Assembly (NCBI GenBank): GCA_903915655.1
Contig: CAIWTU010000158.1
Coordinates: forward strand, 1 to 64,000
DNA length: 64,000 nucleotides
Direction of reading: 5' to 3'
Origin: an uncultured Geobacter sp.
GTDB taxonomy: Bacteria > Desulfobacterota > Desulfuromonadia > Geobacterales > Geobacteraceae
A model generated the notes under the pieces. That model searched no databases. It worked only from the letters and a program-made list of their open reading frames with translations, and was not told the origin of the DNA. Shown here one piece after another: positions 45,737 through 54,168 of this stretch. Position 1 is the first letter of the stretch. Each line of letters opens with the position of its first letter. The translations under genes were made by a program, and so were the position numbers.

Positions 45737-46600
45737 TTAATAGAGAGCCCTCCAACCTGCTGCGGTACCGTCAGATGCACAGATTTCGAGCAGATCCTTG
45801 GCGCTTCCCGCGCCCTGGGTAAACCATAAGGTACCCCTGTTAGCATCGGTGCAGGTGGGCTTCGTGTGATTGTCAACACCGTTGACTCCGAGGGTGTACG
45901 AAGGGTTGATGCGTAAGCCACCGCTTACATCGAGTGTTGCCTGAGGAGCATTGGTATTTATACCAACTGTAGCGCTTGAGGTTATCCTCAATCTTTCAAT
46001 TCTATTAAGACTCCCCGCTGGTGCGGTCTCGAAAGCAAAAGCAGATGGCATGCTCTTCGCCGTCGCCGTCTGTGCGCCCGCATCGTATGTAATAGTGAAG
46101 TCACCCTCGGCTTTCGCAGCTATCCCGGCGCCGTTGAGAGGGATATATTTGCCAAATTGATCCAGAAAAGGAGAGAGACTTCCGAAATAGAAATAGCCAA
46201 GCCGGTCTCCATTCAGGGGCAGTCCATTATTTGAGCCCAGTGTGGCTCTGTTATGATAACCGGTAAAGCCGCCGCCACCGGAATTGATATCTGCAATTAC
46301 CCTGGTATTGATTTGAGCATCGATAACAGCATCTTTAACCACGCTTATAGCGCTGTTGGGGGTACTCGTTCCTAATCCGATAAAACCGAGGTCCGTCACC
46401 GTAAATCTGGCAGTCGTCCCGTCTGGAGCATTTGTGGTCAGGATGGAACCCGAATCCCCCACAACAAATTTAGGCGTCGTCCCGTCAGGTCCGTTTACAA
46501 TCAGCTTGCTCGCCGCAGAAGCATGAATGGGTGCAAGCACCACAAGCCCGATAGCCCCAGCAAGGACTAAATTCTTGAAAAATTGGCATGTTCTCTTCAT
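45737..46600 (-). CDS. Exported surface protein, tail-spike-like
   Basis: 287 residues from ATG 46600, with GGAGGGAGGT just upstream; an open frame above it is noise. The signal peptide is FKNLVLAGAIGLVVLAPIHASA. The body has DGTTPKFVVGDSGSILTTNAPDGTTARFTVTDLGFIGLGTSTPNSAISV, typical of bacterial tail-fibre-like or S74-peptidase-associated stalk proteins, with GINTNAPQATLDVSGGL as a second repeat. It ends RGTLWFTQGAGSAKDLLEICASDGTAAGWRALY, the usual head. It is exported and probably trimeric, at the cell surface. It is not part of the polysaccharide operon because a terminator separates them. Confidence 0.7.
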   Translation of the reverse strand: MKRTCQFFKNLVLAGAIGLVVLAPIHASAASKLIVNGPDGTTPKFVVGDSGSILTTNAPDGTTARFTVTDLGFIGLGTSTPNSAISVVKDAVIDAQINTRVIADINSGGGGFTGYHNRATLGSNNGLPLNGDRLGYFYFGSLSPFLDQFGKYIPLNGAGIAAKAEGDFTITYDAGAQTATAKSMPSAFAFETAPAGSLNRIERLRITSSATVGINTNAPQATLDVSGGLRINPSYTLGVNGVDNHTKPTCTDANRGTLWFTQGAGSAKDLLEICASDGTAAGWRALY

Positions 46601-46901
46601 ACCTCCCTCCTTTAACCAGTTGGCTTTGTGCAACAATCCACTTACCAAAGCTACGTTGACACTTATGTCTATATAGCGCGCTGATTCATATCTGAATTGG
46701 TCTGTAGATTTTACACGCCATTGCATATAAATACAATAAAAAGATTATAAAATTTCAATTTTCGCAGTTTATTGGCACCTAAAGCACGAGCTTTTTCAGT
46801 TGACGACAAGGAACAAAACCGGGCCTCCTCCAAGCGTACAATAGATACTCTGCTTATCACGTCATTTTTTTGGAAATTGGACTTGCCTTAACTATTTCTT
46901 A

Positions 46902-46925
46902 ATCCACCTTTATATAAAGGTGGAT
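46902..46925. promoter_or_regulatory. Perfect 24-bp palindrome before a surface gene
   Basis: ATCCACCTTTAT is followed directly by its exact reverse complement, 31 bases before the ATG at 46956. It could be a dimeric repressor operator or an mRNA hairpin that guards the ribosome binding site. The rest of the divergent gap (46601-46955) is AT-rich and shows no gene. Confidence 0.5.
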
Positions 46926-46955
46926 ACGAAGCTCACAAAGGAAAAGGAGGGTGTT

Positions 46956-47189
46956 ATGAAGAAATTTTTTATTGGATTGACACTGGTGTTGTTATCGATT
47001 GGACCTCTGTTTGCGGCAACTAATGATGCGATAGTGTTCGAAGGCGGCGATGTAAGGATAATCGGGAGCGGTAACGGCTTGGTATTTCCGGACGGCAGTA
47101 TTCAGGATAAAGCAACTGTAAAGGGACCGGTAGGCATCAGGGAGCGAAAGCCCCCTCGGACCTCAGCTCCTTTCTGCCTTGGGCCATGA
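46956..47189 (+). pseudogene. Truncated exported collagen-like surface protein
   Basis: ATG 46956 with AAGGAGGG upstream. Signal peptide KKFFIGLTLVLLSIGPLFA, then NDAIVFEGGDVRIIGSGNGLVFPDGSIQDKATVKGPVG (to about 47135), the head of a family that continues into Gly-X-Y collagen repeats. Similarity stops at 47135; a further 18 nonsense codons lead to a stop at 47189. The DUF4338 gene follows, so an insertion probably removed the rest. It resembles the neighbouring gene at 45737 in general plan. Confidence 0.6.
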
Positions 47190-47248
47190 GTGACAACCGC
47201 AAACAACAGCTCGCCCTACCACCGCCCAGCCAGCGTAACACTTCATGA
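47186..47248 (+). CDS. 20-residue ORF coupled to the DUF4338 gene
   Basis: ATG 47186 to stop 47246-47248 encodes MSDNRKQQLALPPPSQRNTS. It overlaps the DUF4338 start (ATG 47245) by four bases as ATGA. The larger gene has no clear ribosome binding site, so translation coupling from this short frame is plausible. The small ORF itself also lacks a clear site. Confidence 0.25.
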   Translation: MSDNRKQQLALPPPSQRNTS

Positions 47249-48099
47249 GCAAGTACTCTGGACGTTCCTTCAGCACCACGGAAATCAGTCAGATTCGGCA
47301 GTTAATTGCCGATCATCCAAAGCTCAATCGGGCCGAACTGTCCCGCCACGTCTGCCGGATGATGGGCTGGTACAAGGCCGACGGCGGACTCAAGCAAATG
47401 TCTTGCCGTGTGGCCATGCTGCGCATGCATGCTGACGGCTTGATTCGTCTGCCCGCGCCCGCACGGACCAAACCGGCCTTGCGCCCCATCAGCTTCACCG
47501 CCAGGACTGATCCTCGAACCCCCATCAGCCAACCGGTCCATCTTCTGGGGCCAGTACGCTTGTCCCTGATCGAACGGCCCGATTCAGCTCTGTGGAATGA
47601 GTATATTCAACGCTACCATTACTTGGGTTATACGCCCTTGCCTGGAGCTCAACTGAGATATTTTGTCCGGGTGGAGCACCAGATCGTCGCCTTGTTGGGC
47701 TTTGGCGCCGCCGCTTGGCATGCCGCGCCACGGAATCACTATATCGGCTGGGACCATGAGCACCGCCAACGCAATTTACCGTTGCTTGTCAACAATGCCC
47801 GCTTTCTCATCTTACCCTGGGTGCAAGTAAAAAATCTGGCCTCGAAAATTTTTGCCATGGCGGTAAAGCAACTCCCACAAGACTGGCAGCAGCAGTACCA
47901 CATCAAACCCTTGTTGATGGAAACTTTTGTCGAGACCGAACGCTTTGCTGGAACCTGCTATAAGGCCGCTAACTGGGTCAAGGTCGGAGCCACGAAAGGT
48001 CGGGGTAAACTCGGCCCCTCTGTCAAAATCAGCGTTCCCATCAAAGATATCCGGCTTTATCCCTTAGATGCTGACTTTAGGAAGAAATTATCCTCATAA
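47245..48099 (+). CDS. DUF4338 / DruA-like protein
   Basis: 284 residues. An N-terminal helix-turn-helix-like part (TEISQIRQLIADHPKLNRAELSRHVCRMMGWYKADGGLKQMSCRVAMLRMHADGLIRLP) precedes the DUF4338 domain. Its hallmarks are WNEYIQRYHYLGYTPLPGAQLRYFV, IALLGFGAAAWHAAPRNHYIGWD-like and FVETERFAGTCYKAANWVKVGATKGRGK, ending VPIKDIRLYPL. DUF4338 is the DruA component of Druantia anti-phage systems, but no druB/C/D/E helicase gene is nearby. Standalone copies are common and behave like mobile genes. It lies directly after a truncated surface gene. Confidence 0.8.
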   Translation: MSKYSGRSFSTTEISQIRQLIADHPKLNRAELSRHVCRMMGWYKADGGLKQMSCRVAMLRMHADGLIRLPAPARTKPALRPISFTARTDPRTPISQPVHLLGPVRLSLIERPDSALWNEYIQRYHYLGYTPLPGAQLRYFVRVEHQIVALLGFGAAAWHAAPRNHYIGWDHEHRQRNLPLLVNNARFLILPWVQVKNLASKIFAMAVKQLPQDWQQQYHIKPLLMETFVETERFAGTCYKAANWVKVGATKGRGKLGPSVKISVPIKDIRLYPLDADFRKKLSS

Positions 48100-48159
48100 G
48101 TTGTCCTACGTGATGGACGAATATTTACTAACAGACAACTAATCAGAATAAAAAGTGGA

Positions 48160-48188
48160 TTGATATATATGGTTCATAGTGTTATAGT
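48160..48188 (+). promoter_or_regulatory. Promoter of HigBA-like operon
   Basis: TTGATA (48160-48165), a 17-base spacer, then TATAGT (48183-48188), a near-consensus sigma-70 promoter. It is 24 bases upstream of the GTG at 48212. Confidence 0.65.
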
Positions 48189-48211
48189 TTCTGTGTAACT
48201 TTGGAGAGGAT

Positions 48212-48595
48212 GTGCGGATATTCAAAACAAAGTGGTTTGTCCGGTATATACGACAAGAGCAGATTAGCGATCATGGTTTGCATGATGCTATTGAACGTGC
48301 CGAGCGTGGTCTTATCGATGCTGACTTAGGCGGAGGAGTCATCAAGCAGCGGGTGTCGCGGACGGGGCAAGGGCGCTCCAGTGGCTATAGGATGTTGATT
48401 GCTTACCGCTCCGGCAATAGAGCTGTTTTCATCTACAGCATTGCTGAAAATGATAGGGGTAATATTAACGAGGACGAATTGACGACGTTGCGAGAGATCG
48501 GGGCGGCGTGGCCGGCGGCACAACCGGAAGAGCTAGACCATGCCATTAAAGAGGGTATTTTGGAGGAAATGAACGATGACAACAAAAACAAATAA
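48212..48595 (+). CDS. higB: HigB/RelE-type toxin
   Basis: 127 residues from GTG 48212 with GGAGAGGA just upstream. MRIFKTKWFVRYIRQEQISDHGLHDAIERAERGLIDADLGGGVIKQRVSR and GRSSGYRMLIAYRSGNRAVFIYSIAENDRGNINEDELTTLREIG match the RelE-like toxin group in which the toxin gene precedes an XRE antitoxin. It would cleave mRNA on ribosomes. It overlaps the antitoxin by 20 bases. Confidence 0.82.
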   Translation: MRIFKTKWFVRYIRQEQISDHGLHDAIERAERGLIDADLGGGVIKQRVSRTGQGRSSGYRMLIAYRSGNRAVFIYSIAENDRGNINEDELTTLREIGAAWPAAQPEELDHAIKEGILEEMNDDNKNK

Positions 48596-48911
48596 AAACA
48601 GCCCGTTGACACAAGCACTGCTTGAAACTGCTAACGACATGCACAGTGTAGGAATTATGGGAAACGATGCTTATGAAAAAATAACTATGCGGCACTTGGG
48701 AGCAAAGAAACCAGAGATTGAACCGCTGTCAGCTGAGGAAATCCGCAAGATTCGGGAACAAGCTCACATGAGCCAATCAGTATTTGCTCACTGTCTCAAT
48801 GTAACGGTGGGGTACATATCGCAATTGGAACGTGGGGCCAAGCGCCCGACAGGTGCAGCGCTCATGTTATTGAATGTCATTCACCGCAAGGGGATTGAAG
48901 CGATTCTGTAA
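48576..48911 (+). CDS. higA: HigA-type antitoxin, XRE family
   Basis: 111 residues. The helix-turn-helix of the XRE type is IRKIREQAHMSQSVFAHCLNVTVGYISQLERGAKRPTGAALMLLNVI (about 60-106). The N-terminal part (about 1-50) should bind the toxin. It overlaps the toxin gene, toxin first, which is the HigBA order. It probably represses the promoter at 48160-48188. Confidence 0.82.
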   Translation: MTTKTNKNSPLTQALLETANDMHSVGIMGNDAYEKITMRHLGAKKPEIEPLSAEEIRKIREQAHMSQSVFAHCLNVTVGYISQLERGAKRPTGAALMLLNVIHRKGIEAIL

Positions 48912-49266
48912 CACTCACACTTACAAACTGTTTATTGCGTCCACCCGTTTCTTCGCTGACCCCCTGTGTCAGGATAGTTGCCCCTGTCCACGCTATTGTT
49001 TCATGTCACTCAGCGGTTGCTGTATACCAAATGGCGCGATCCCGCTGAGTTCCGTGCACTACCCTTTCAGGGCTGTACAGGGCTGATTTCTAACCTGCCT
49101 TTCAGACCGAAGGTCAAACGCGGATTGGTTGGTGTTGCCCCGAAGGGGCAATGGAAATCAGCCGGGGGGATTTCCCCCCGGATCAGGGGAGAAATCCCCC
49201 CGGAAATGAAAAAGCAACAAAATGTGATCGCCCTGAAAGGGCGAAGGAATATTCCGGAAATAGATA
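48912..49266. repeat. Palindrome-rich repeat block
   Basis: The 350 bases contain a chain of hairpins. TTGCCCC-GAA-GGGGCAA (about 49133-49151), perfect CCGGGGGGATTTCCCCCCGG (49162-49181), GGGGAGAAATCCCCCC (about 49187-49202) and CGCCCTGAAAGGGCG (about 49230-49245). The second resembles the REP units at 3855-3874. A 138-codon frame across it contains RDPAEFRALPFQG but is likely a by-product of the repeats. Confidence 0.55.
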
Positions 49267-49386
49267 ATGGCCAAACCCCCAACGAAAATAACGGTCGAAA
49301 GCCTCAATCACGTGGACGCGACGGTGGCCACTTTGATCGGGTTCAGTCCCAAACAGGTCTTTCAATTAGAGAGTTGGCCGCCCTGA
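49267..49386 (+). CDS. Possible 39-residue ORF
   Basis: ATG 49267 to TGA 49386 encodes MAKPPTKITVESLNHVDATV..GFSPKQVFQLESWPP. The composition is protein-like and the frame is clean, but there is no clear ribosome binding site. It could be a fragment. The remaining gap to 49516 holds no further gene. Confidence 0.25.
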   Translation: MAKPPTKITVESLNHVDATVATLIGFSPKQVFQLESWPP

Positions 49387-49516
49387 CAACCTAACTTCAA
49401 GTCATGAATACAGCCACGGATAGCTGTAACGGTAATCAATTATTTGGGGGATGAGGTTATGAAGGTTTTTCGGGTGTGATGAATTGCATAAATTCTACTG
49501 ATATAAGGAATGAACT

Positions 49517-51262
49517 ATGATCACAAAACTCACTCTGCGTAATTTCAAGAGTGTGGACGAACAGGTCTACGACTTTACCGAGTTTGACCTTCTGGTTGGC
49601 CGGAATAACAGTGGTAAAAGCAGTGTGCTTCAGTCTCTTGCGATCTGGCAGTTCTGCGTTGATGAATTTCACAGATCAAAGCGTACCAGTTCCAAAGGTA
49701 TACAAGTTGTACTGCCAAACTTCACAGCCTTGCCAGTGCCGGAGTTCAATCTTTTGTGGAAGGATAGAACGGATCGTCACTGGCCCTTGATCAACGGAAG
49801 CAAGAAACTGGAATATATTCTGATCAGCATTCGTGTTGAATGGAAACGTGCGACAGGCCAAATCGACTCTTTTGGCGTGGAATTACGATACCATTCACCA
49901 CAAACCATTTACGCTATTCCTGCTGATGGATGGTCTAAATTCCGCGACTTCGAGCAACAGGGTGATTTGCCAATAATTGCTTATGTGCCCCCTTTTTCGG
50001 GTTTAGAGCCAACAGAAAAATCGCTGGATGTTTCCCCAATTTGCCAGCAGGTTGGCAAAGGTCAGCCAGGTCGTGTGCTGCGCAACTTATTGCTGCGTGT
50101 TTGCCCCACTCCTGCAAGGGGGCCGGATGGTCGTATCATTAAAATCTCACAGCCACAAGACTGGAAAGAGTTGTCTGGCATTATTGAACGCTGGTTTTCG
50201 GTAAAGATTCGTGAACCTAAATACGATTCGGACAAAGACGTCTATATCACAGTCGAGTACCGTCAAAACGGCAAGGATTATGACATCATTGCCGGAGGAA
50301 GCGGTTTTCACCAGACATTGACATTACTTGCTTTCCTGTATGGTTACAAGCCGACAACTATTCTGCTTGATGAACCGGATGCTCATCTTCACGTCAATCT
50401 ACAAAGGGAGATTCTGGATTACTTCAAGAAGAAATCTTTTGAAAGAAACATACAATTTCTGATTGCCACACATGCAGAAGAATTTGCACGCGGGGTGGAT
50501 GCCAGCCAGATTGTTTCTTTGTTAAGCCAAGTACCCAGACGTATCAAGTCAACACCAGAAGTGCTTAGAGCAATGGCAGAAGTATCAAATGAAGAGATTA
50601 CCCGTATGATGGCATCGCCATATATCCTCTACGTAGAGGGAGAAAGCGACGAGCGAATTTTACGTGCTTGGGCCGATCAATGCGGTGCTCTGACTGCTAT
50701 AGACAAAGTGTGTTTCAAGGCAATGGGTGGCGGTGGTAAAGATAATATGAAGAAGGCCGCAGACGAGCATTTTGCCGCACTACAACAGATAATTCCTGAG
50801 GTATCCAGGCTGATGCTTTTTGATTATGACAGCAGCGACAATGCATTTTACCCACCGCATGACAATCCTACGCTGGCAGAGTGGAAGCGCAAGAATATCG
50901 AAAACTACCTGCTGGTTCCCGATGTCTGGAAACGGGCAATATTTAGGTTGATGGAATGTGGTGATGACAATCTATTTGCTCAGCCGGTTTTAACGGCCAT
51001 TGACGACTTCTTTGTCGGTCAAAACCTTACCTTGCCTCCGGGAAAGAACTGGCGAAATGTAACGGCAAACATTTTTAGCATGGTAGATGGGAAACGTATT
51101 TTATTTGAGAACAATGATTCTCTCTTCCACCAACTTCGAAAGGGCTCCCCGTCTTTACATCTCCTGCGAGAGCTGGTTGCGCTGAACATGACTGCTGATG
51201 AAATTCATGATGATGTGCATCATTTCATTGGCAAACTTGTTTCTATGACTGGTGCTGATTGA
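49517..51262 (+). CDS. OLD-type ATPase with TOPRIM nuclease domain
   Basis: 581 residues. Walker A GRNNSGKSS (28-36), a SMC-like signature IIAGGSGFHQTLTLLAFL (about 258-275) and Walker B TTILLDEPDAHLHV (about 282-295) form an ABC/SMC-type ATPase. The second half begins YILYVEGESDERILRAWA (about 371), the TOPRIM Glu. LFDYDSSDN (about 433) is its DxD, as in OLD nucleases and GajA. No second gene (GajB helicase) is adjacent, so it is a solitary class of OLD protein. Known relatives act on phage or host DNA ends. It lies after a toxin-antitoxin pair and DUF4338 gene. Confidence 0.8.
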   Translation: MITKLTLRNFKSVDEQVYDFTEFDLLVGRNNSGKSSVLQSLAIWQFCVDEFHRSKRTSSKGIQVVLPNFTALPVPEFNLLWKDRTDRHWPLINGSKKLEYILISIRVEWKRATGQIDSFGVELRYHSPQTIYAIPADGWSKFRDFEQQGDLPIIAYVPPFSGLEPTEKSLDVSPICQQVGKGQPGRVLRNLLLRVCPTPARGPDGRIIKISQPQDWKELSGIIERWFSVKIREPKYDSDKDVYITVEYRQNGKDYDIIAGGSGFHQTLTLLAFLYGYKPTTILLDEPDAHLHVNLQREILDYFKKKSFERNIQFLIATHAEEFARGVDASQIVSLLSQVPRRIKSTPEVLRAMAEVSNEEITRMMASPYILYVEGESDERILRAWADQCGALTAIDKVCFKAMGGGGKDNMKKAADEHFAALQQIIPEVSRLMLFDYDSSDNAFYPPHDNPTLAEWKRKNIENYLLVPDVWKRAIFRLMECGDDNLFAQPVLTAIDDFFVGQNLTLPPGKNWRNVTANIFSMVDGKRILFENNDSLFHQLRKGSPSLHLLRELVALNMTADEIHDDVHHFIGKLVSMTGAD

Positions 51263-51493
51263 TGAACTTTCTAATCGCCGATACCTTCGGAACCTTCGGA
51301 ACCTTCGAGTCCAGACCTACGCATTTGACAAACCAGATAAACAAGCGGCGAGAACACCGAATATTCAACTAAAGGCAGCACCGGTCGGCGGGAAAAAGCC
51401 CCCGCCGGTCTGCATTTACACGTTGGCCACAATGACAAAGGTTCCGTCTTGGTGGGGAATGGAATTTCTCGGAGCTATTTAAAGGAGGAGAAA

Positions 51494-52168
51494 ATGAGAA
51501 AAGTGGTTTACATCATTACTGTATGCTTCGGGTTGATACTCTCTTCTATCGTTTTGGCTGGTGAGCTACCGGCGAGCATCGAGAGCCCGTATGCATATGG
51601 AACGGCAGTGATCGCTGCCCTCGGCCAGGTCAAGCGCGGGACCGATCTGATGCCGGACAACGGGCCGCAGGACGCCGCCGAGGTCGTGGCGATCCTGGAA
51701 AAAACCCGGGACGACTTTGCCTCTGCCTGTACGGCCGTGAAGCCCTTCGCTCGCAGCACTGCTCCGGAGATCAGGAACGCGGCGCACGACCTCGACGCGA
51801 GTTGCGGCGCACTTCGGAACACAACCGCTGCGATGTCGGTGGCACTCAAGGCGCAGGCGGCCGGTAAAGCGGGGGCTAACGAGAGGATGAATCGGGCGAT
51901 CCAGGAAAAGGACCTGGCTTGGGGCAAGTTCCTCGTCGCCGCGGCGCAGTCCATAGGCGTGCTTGTCGAGCTTCGCGATGACCGACCCACGGGGGTGCTG
52001 CGGGTAACGAAGGTAGAGCGGAAGGCGCTCCGTTCGAAACTGGAGAAGACTTTCGGAAAGGCCGTCGAGAAGGGGCAGACCGACGAACAGGACCCGCTCG
52101 CAAGGGTCGTCGCTGGCTGGAACGGGATACTGGCCAACCCGGCGTACAGAGGGAGCGACGAACTGTAG
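51494..52168 (+). CDS. Exported protein of unknown function
   Basis: 224 residues from ATG 51494, with AAAGGAGGAG upstream. A signal peptide (RKVVYIITVCFGLILSSIVLAGE) is followed by an all-helical body rich in Ala, Arg and Asp (AVKPFARSTAPEIRNAAHDLDASCGALRNTTAAMSVALKAQAAG, KVERKALRSKLEKTFGKAVEKGQTDEQ). No known family is recognised. The coding part is much richer in GC than its neighbours, while the signal peptide region is not. It could be a periplasmic helical-bundle protein. Confidence 0.6.
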   Translation: MRKVVYIITVCFGLILSSIVLAGELPASIESPYAYGTAVIAALGQVKRGTDLMPDNGPQDAAEVVAILEKTRDDFASACTAVKPFARSTAPEIRNAAHDLDASCGALRNTTAAMSVALKAQAAGKAGANERMNRAIQEKDLAWGKFLVAAAQSIGVLVELRDDRPTGVLRVTKVERKALRSKLEKTFGKAVEKGQTDEQDPLARVVAGWNGILANPAYRGSDEL

Positions 52169-52225
52169 TGGCGTCTTGCCTCGTAGAATCATAAGGTCGC
52201 GTCTCAACTTCTCTACAGTTGATTA

Positions 52226-52254
52226 TTGAAACTTCACTGTTATTAAAGTAGAAT
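52226..52254 (+). promoter_or_regulatory. Strong sigma-70-like promoter of PI-PLC-like gene
   Basis: TTGAAA (52226-52231), a 17-base spacer, then TAGAAT (52249-52254). The predicted start of transcription is only about 10 bases before the ATG at 52271, so the leader would be very short. Confidence 0.6.
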
Positions 52255-52270
52255 ACTATTGGGGTGCAAG

Positions 52271-53680
52271 ATGCTCAGAAAAAAATATCTTTTAAAAACC
52301 GTCTTATGTTTTTTTGCTTTCTTCTTTTCTCTGCTCATTCTGTCGCCGAACGCATCAGCCACAAAGAGCTGGAAATACACGATAACCAATCACACCGGTT
52401 ACGATATCGTTGTGTCCCATGAGGATTGCAACAGTGCTGATTGGCATGGCGGAAGGAACAAGTCCCCATGTTCAAATTTCAACGATGTAAAGATATCAAG
52501 CAAGACATCCGCTTCGAGGAATCAAACTGCGACCGATAAGGGTAAAAAAAAGGGGCATATTAAACCCGTTTTCAAGGCCTACAAAAAGGGGACGTCGAGC
52601 TTGTCGTTTACATATACCGTCGATAGCTTTGAGGCTTCAGATAAGGCGCTCCATAGTTCGTACTATGTTCAGGAGCTGTCCGGCCGCGCCGGTAATTGGG
52701 TTCCGCTAAAGAGCATCTGGGTGCGCACAAACGGTGAATCGTTCCTTAATATATATTCTTGGGAACCCGGTTTCGAAAAGGAAAACTGGATGTCTCGCGT
52801 TGATGCCAGCAAGACCATTGCCCAAATTGCAATACCCGGCACTCATGACAGCGGGGCTTTCAGCTCCAGCGTTGCATGCGAATGTCAAAAGAACTCCCCA
52901 GGACAACAGCTTGACAGTGGTGTAAGATCGTTCGATTTCAGGCTGGAGTGCCATAAGAATGAATTATATTTAACGCATGGTTCATGCACATTCGATTACG
53001 AACATAAGGTCAGGAGTAATTTGGATTATTTCAGGTGGTATCTACAGCAGCACCCTTCTGAAACGATCATGATCCATGTTAAAGAGGAAAATAAAGCCAA
53101 ACAATGTAACGAAAGCGACACAGGCAAGGTGTTCAAGGCCCTTCTGGAACAGCAGGAGGCTCTGGGCCTTAAGATAATGAAAGATTACAATGGTGTATTT
53201 CCTCCCCTTGGAGAGGTCCGTGGAAAGATGATGCTATTTAATGAAGGTAGCGCCATAGGTAACTGTTGTGACTTCCCAATTAGTATCTCCTGGCCCGACA
53301 AAACAACCGGGTGGGAGCATTCTTGGGGCAAGACTGCCAGCTTCTACATCCAAGATGCGTATAAGGCAACATCCGCTAATAAGTGGGACATCGTGCGCCC
53401 CATCCTTGAAGCCGCCTCCGCAAACAGCAATCCACAAAAGATGTATTACAACTATACAAGCTGTTATGCCCCTGGCGCGCCAAACCCGGCGGCCCAAGCC
53501 TCCGATATAAATGAATGGCTGGCTGTGTGGTTAAGCAGGAACCCGGGCAAGACCCCTGCCGGCGTGATCATTACCGATTATATCAACTGCACGAAATTTG
53601 CGGGCATCGTCGTGACACAGTACTGCAGTGCAGGCGGATCCGGCATTCTGCCGTTTATGATATATTCCACCAACTATTAG
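52271..53680 (+). CDS. Exported phosphatidylinositol-phospholipase-C-like enzyme
   Basis: 469 residues, start at ATG 52271 after GGGGTG. A signal peptide (KTVLCFFAFFFSLLILSPNASA) precedes an N-terminal domain with TITNHTGYDIVVS. The PI-PLC X barrel has WMSRVDASKTIAQIAIPGTHDSGAF (first catalytic His about 190), QQLDSGVRSFDFRLE and LYLTHGSCTFDYEH (second His about 234), then YLQQHPSETIMIHVKEE. It is a secreted or periplasmic lipase of the bacterial Ca-independent type. Two cysteine pairs (CEC, NCC) suggest disulfides. It is convergent with the small lipoprotein, sharing four bases at the stops. Confidence 0.85.
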   Translation: MLRKKYLLKTVLCFFAFFFSLLILSPNASATKSWKYTITNHTGYDIVVSHEDCNSADWHGGRNKSPCSNFNDVKISSKTSASRNQTATDKGKKKGHIKPVFKAYKKGTSSLSFTYTVDSFEASDKALHSSYYVQELSGRAGNWVPLKSIWVRTNGESFLNIYSWEPGFEKENWMSRVDASKTIAQIAIPGTHDSGAFSSSVACECQKNSPGQQLDSGVRSFDFRLECHKNELYLTHGSCTFDYEHKVRSNLDYFRWYLQQHPSETIMIHVKEENKAKQCNESDTGKVFKALLEQQEALGLKIMKDYNGVFPPLGEVRGKMMLFNEGSAIGNCCDFPISISWPDKTTGWEHSWGKTASFYIQDAYKATSANKWDIVRPILEAASANSNPQKMYYNYTSCYAPGAPNPAAQASDINEWLAVWLSRNPGKTPAGVIITDYINCTKFAGIVVTQYCSAGGSGILPFMIYSTNY

Positions 53681-54168
53681 GATTCAAAATGGCATTCACA
53701 TCTCTCCTTTTCATCATCCGGCTCAAACAGCTCGCACGCAACGGTTACGCCCCTGCATGTACCGACTATGGTCCCGGCACAATACGGCTTAAAGGCAAGG
53801 TTCGAAGTCGTCACATCTGTGCATTCGCCAAACATAGAAAAGGTACCGTTGTTCGTATCTCCTGAAACAGTAACGCTACCATTAAAATTATTATTTGATG
53901 AGTCTTTGCAATTACCGCTCGCCAATGATTCGGGAATAACACTTACGATCTCGCCTCCGCCAGGGCAGGAACAGCTACCGGTATCTTGCATACAGGAAGA
54001 AATCGAATCATCTGCGACCAGCGCCTGCAACGCTGTAGCGGATCTGGACATCGCGGATTTGGACACCGTATCCAGTTCAGAATTACCAGAATCCGAGCAT
54101 CTGCACAAAAAGAGAAGGCTAAAAGCGACGACGATGATGGCGAATAGTACCGATAACATTTTTTTCAT
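53677..54168 (-). CDS. Small cysteine-rich lipoprotein
   Basis: 163 residues from ATG 54168. The signal peptide ends LLFLCRC-SDSG, with a lipobox-like Cys. The mature part has about 12 cysteines in a polar background (SCMQDTGSCSCPGG, CTDVTTSNLAFKPYCAGTIVGTCRGVTVACELFE, CECHFES). No family recognised. It is convergent with the PI-PLC gene, so a functional link is only suggested by position. Confidence 0.55.
   Translation of the reverse strand: MKKMLSVLFAIIVVAFSLLFLCRCSDSGNSELDTVSKSAMSRSATALQALVADDSISSCMQDTGSCSCPGGGEIVSVIPESLASGNCKDSSNNNFNGSVTVSGDTNNGTFSMFGECTDVTTSNLAFKPYCAGTIVGTCRGVTVACELFEPDDEKERCECHFES

Noticed and set aside
47245-48099. Complete Druantia system
   Set aside because: Only a DruA-domain (DUF4338) gene is present; no DruE-type helicase or other Druantia gene is nearby.
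48978-49394. 138-codon frame in the repeat block
   Set aside because: No ribosome binding site; the translation follows palindromes and contains a RALPFQG string typical of translated intergenic repeats.
49517-51262. Complete Gabija system
   Set aside because: Only an OLD/GajA-like protein is present; no UvrD-like GajB gene follows.
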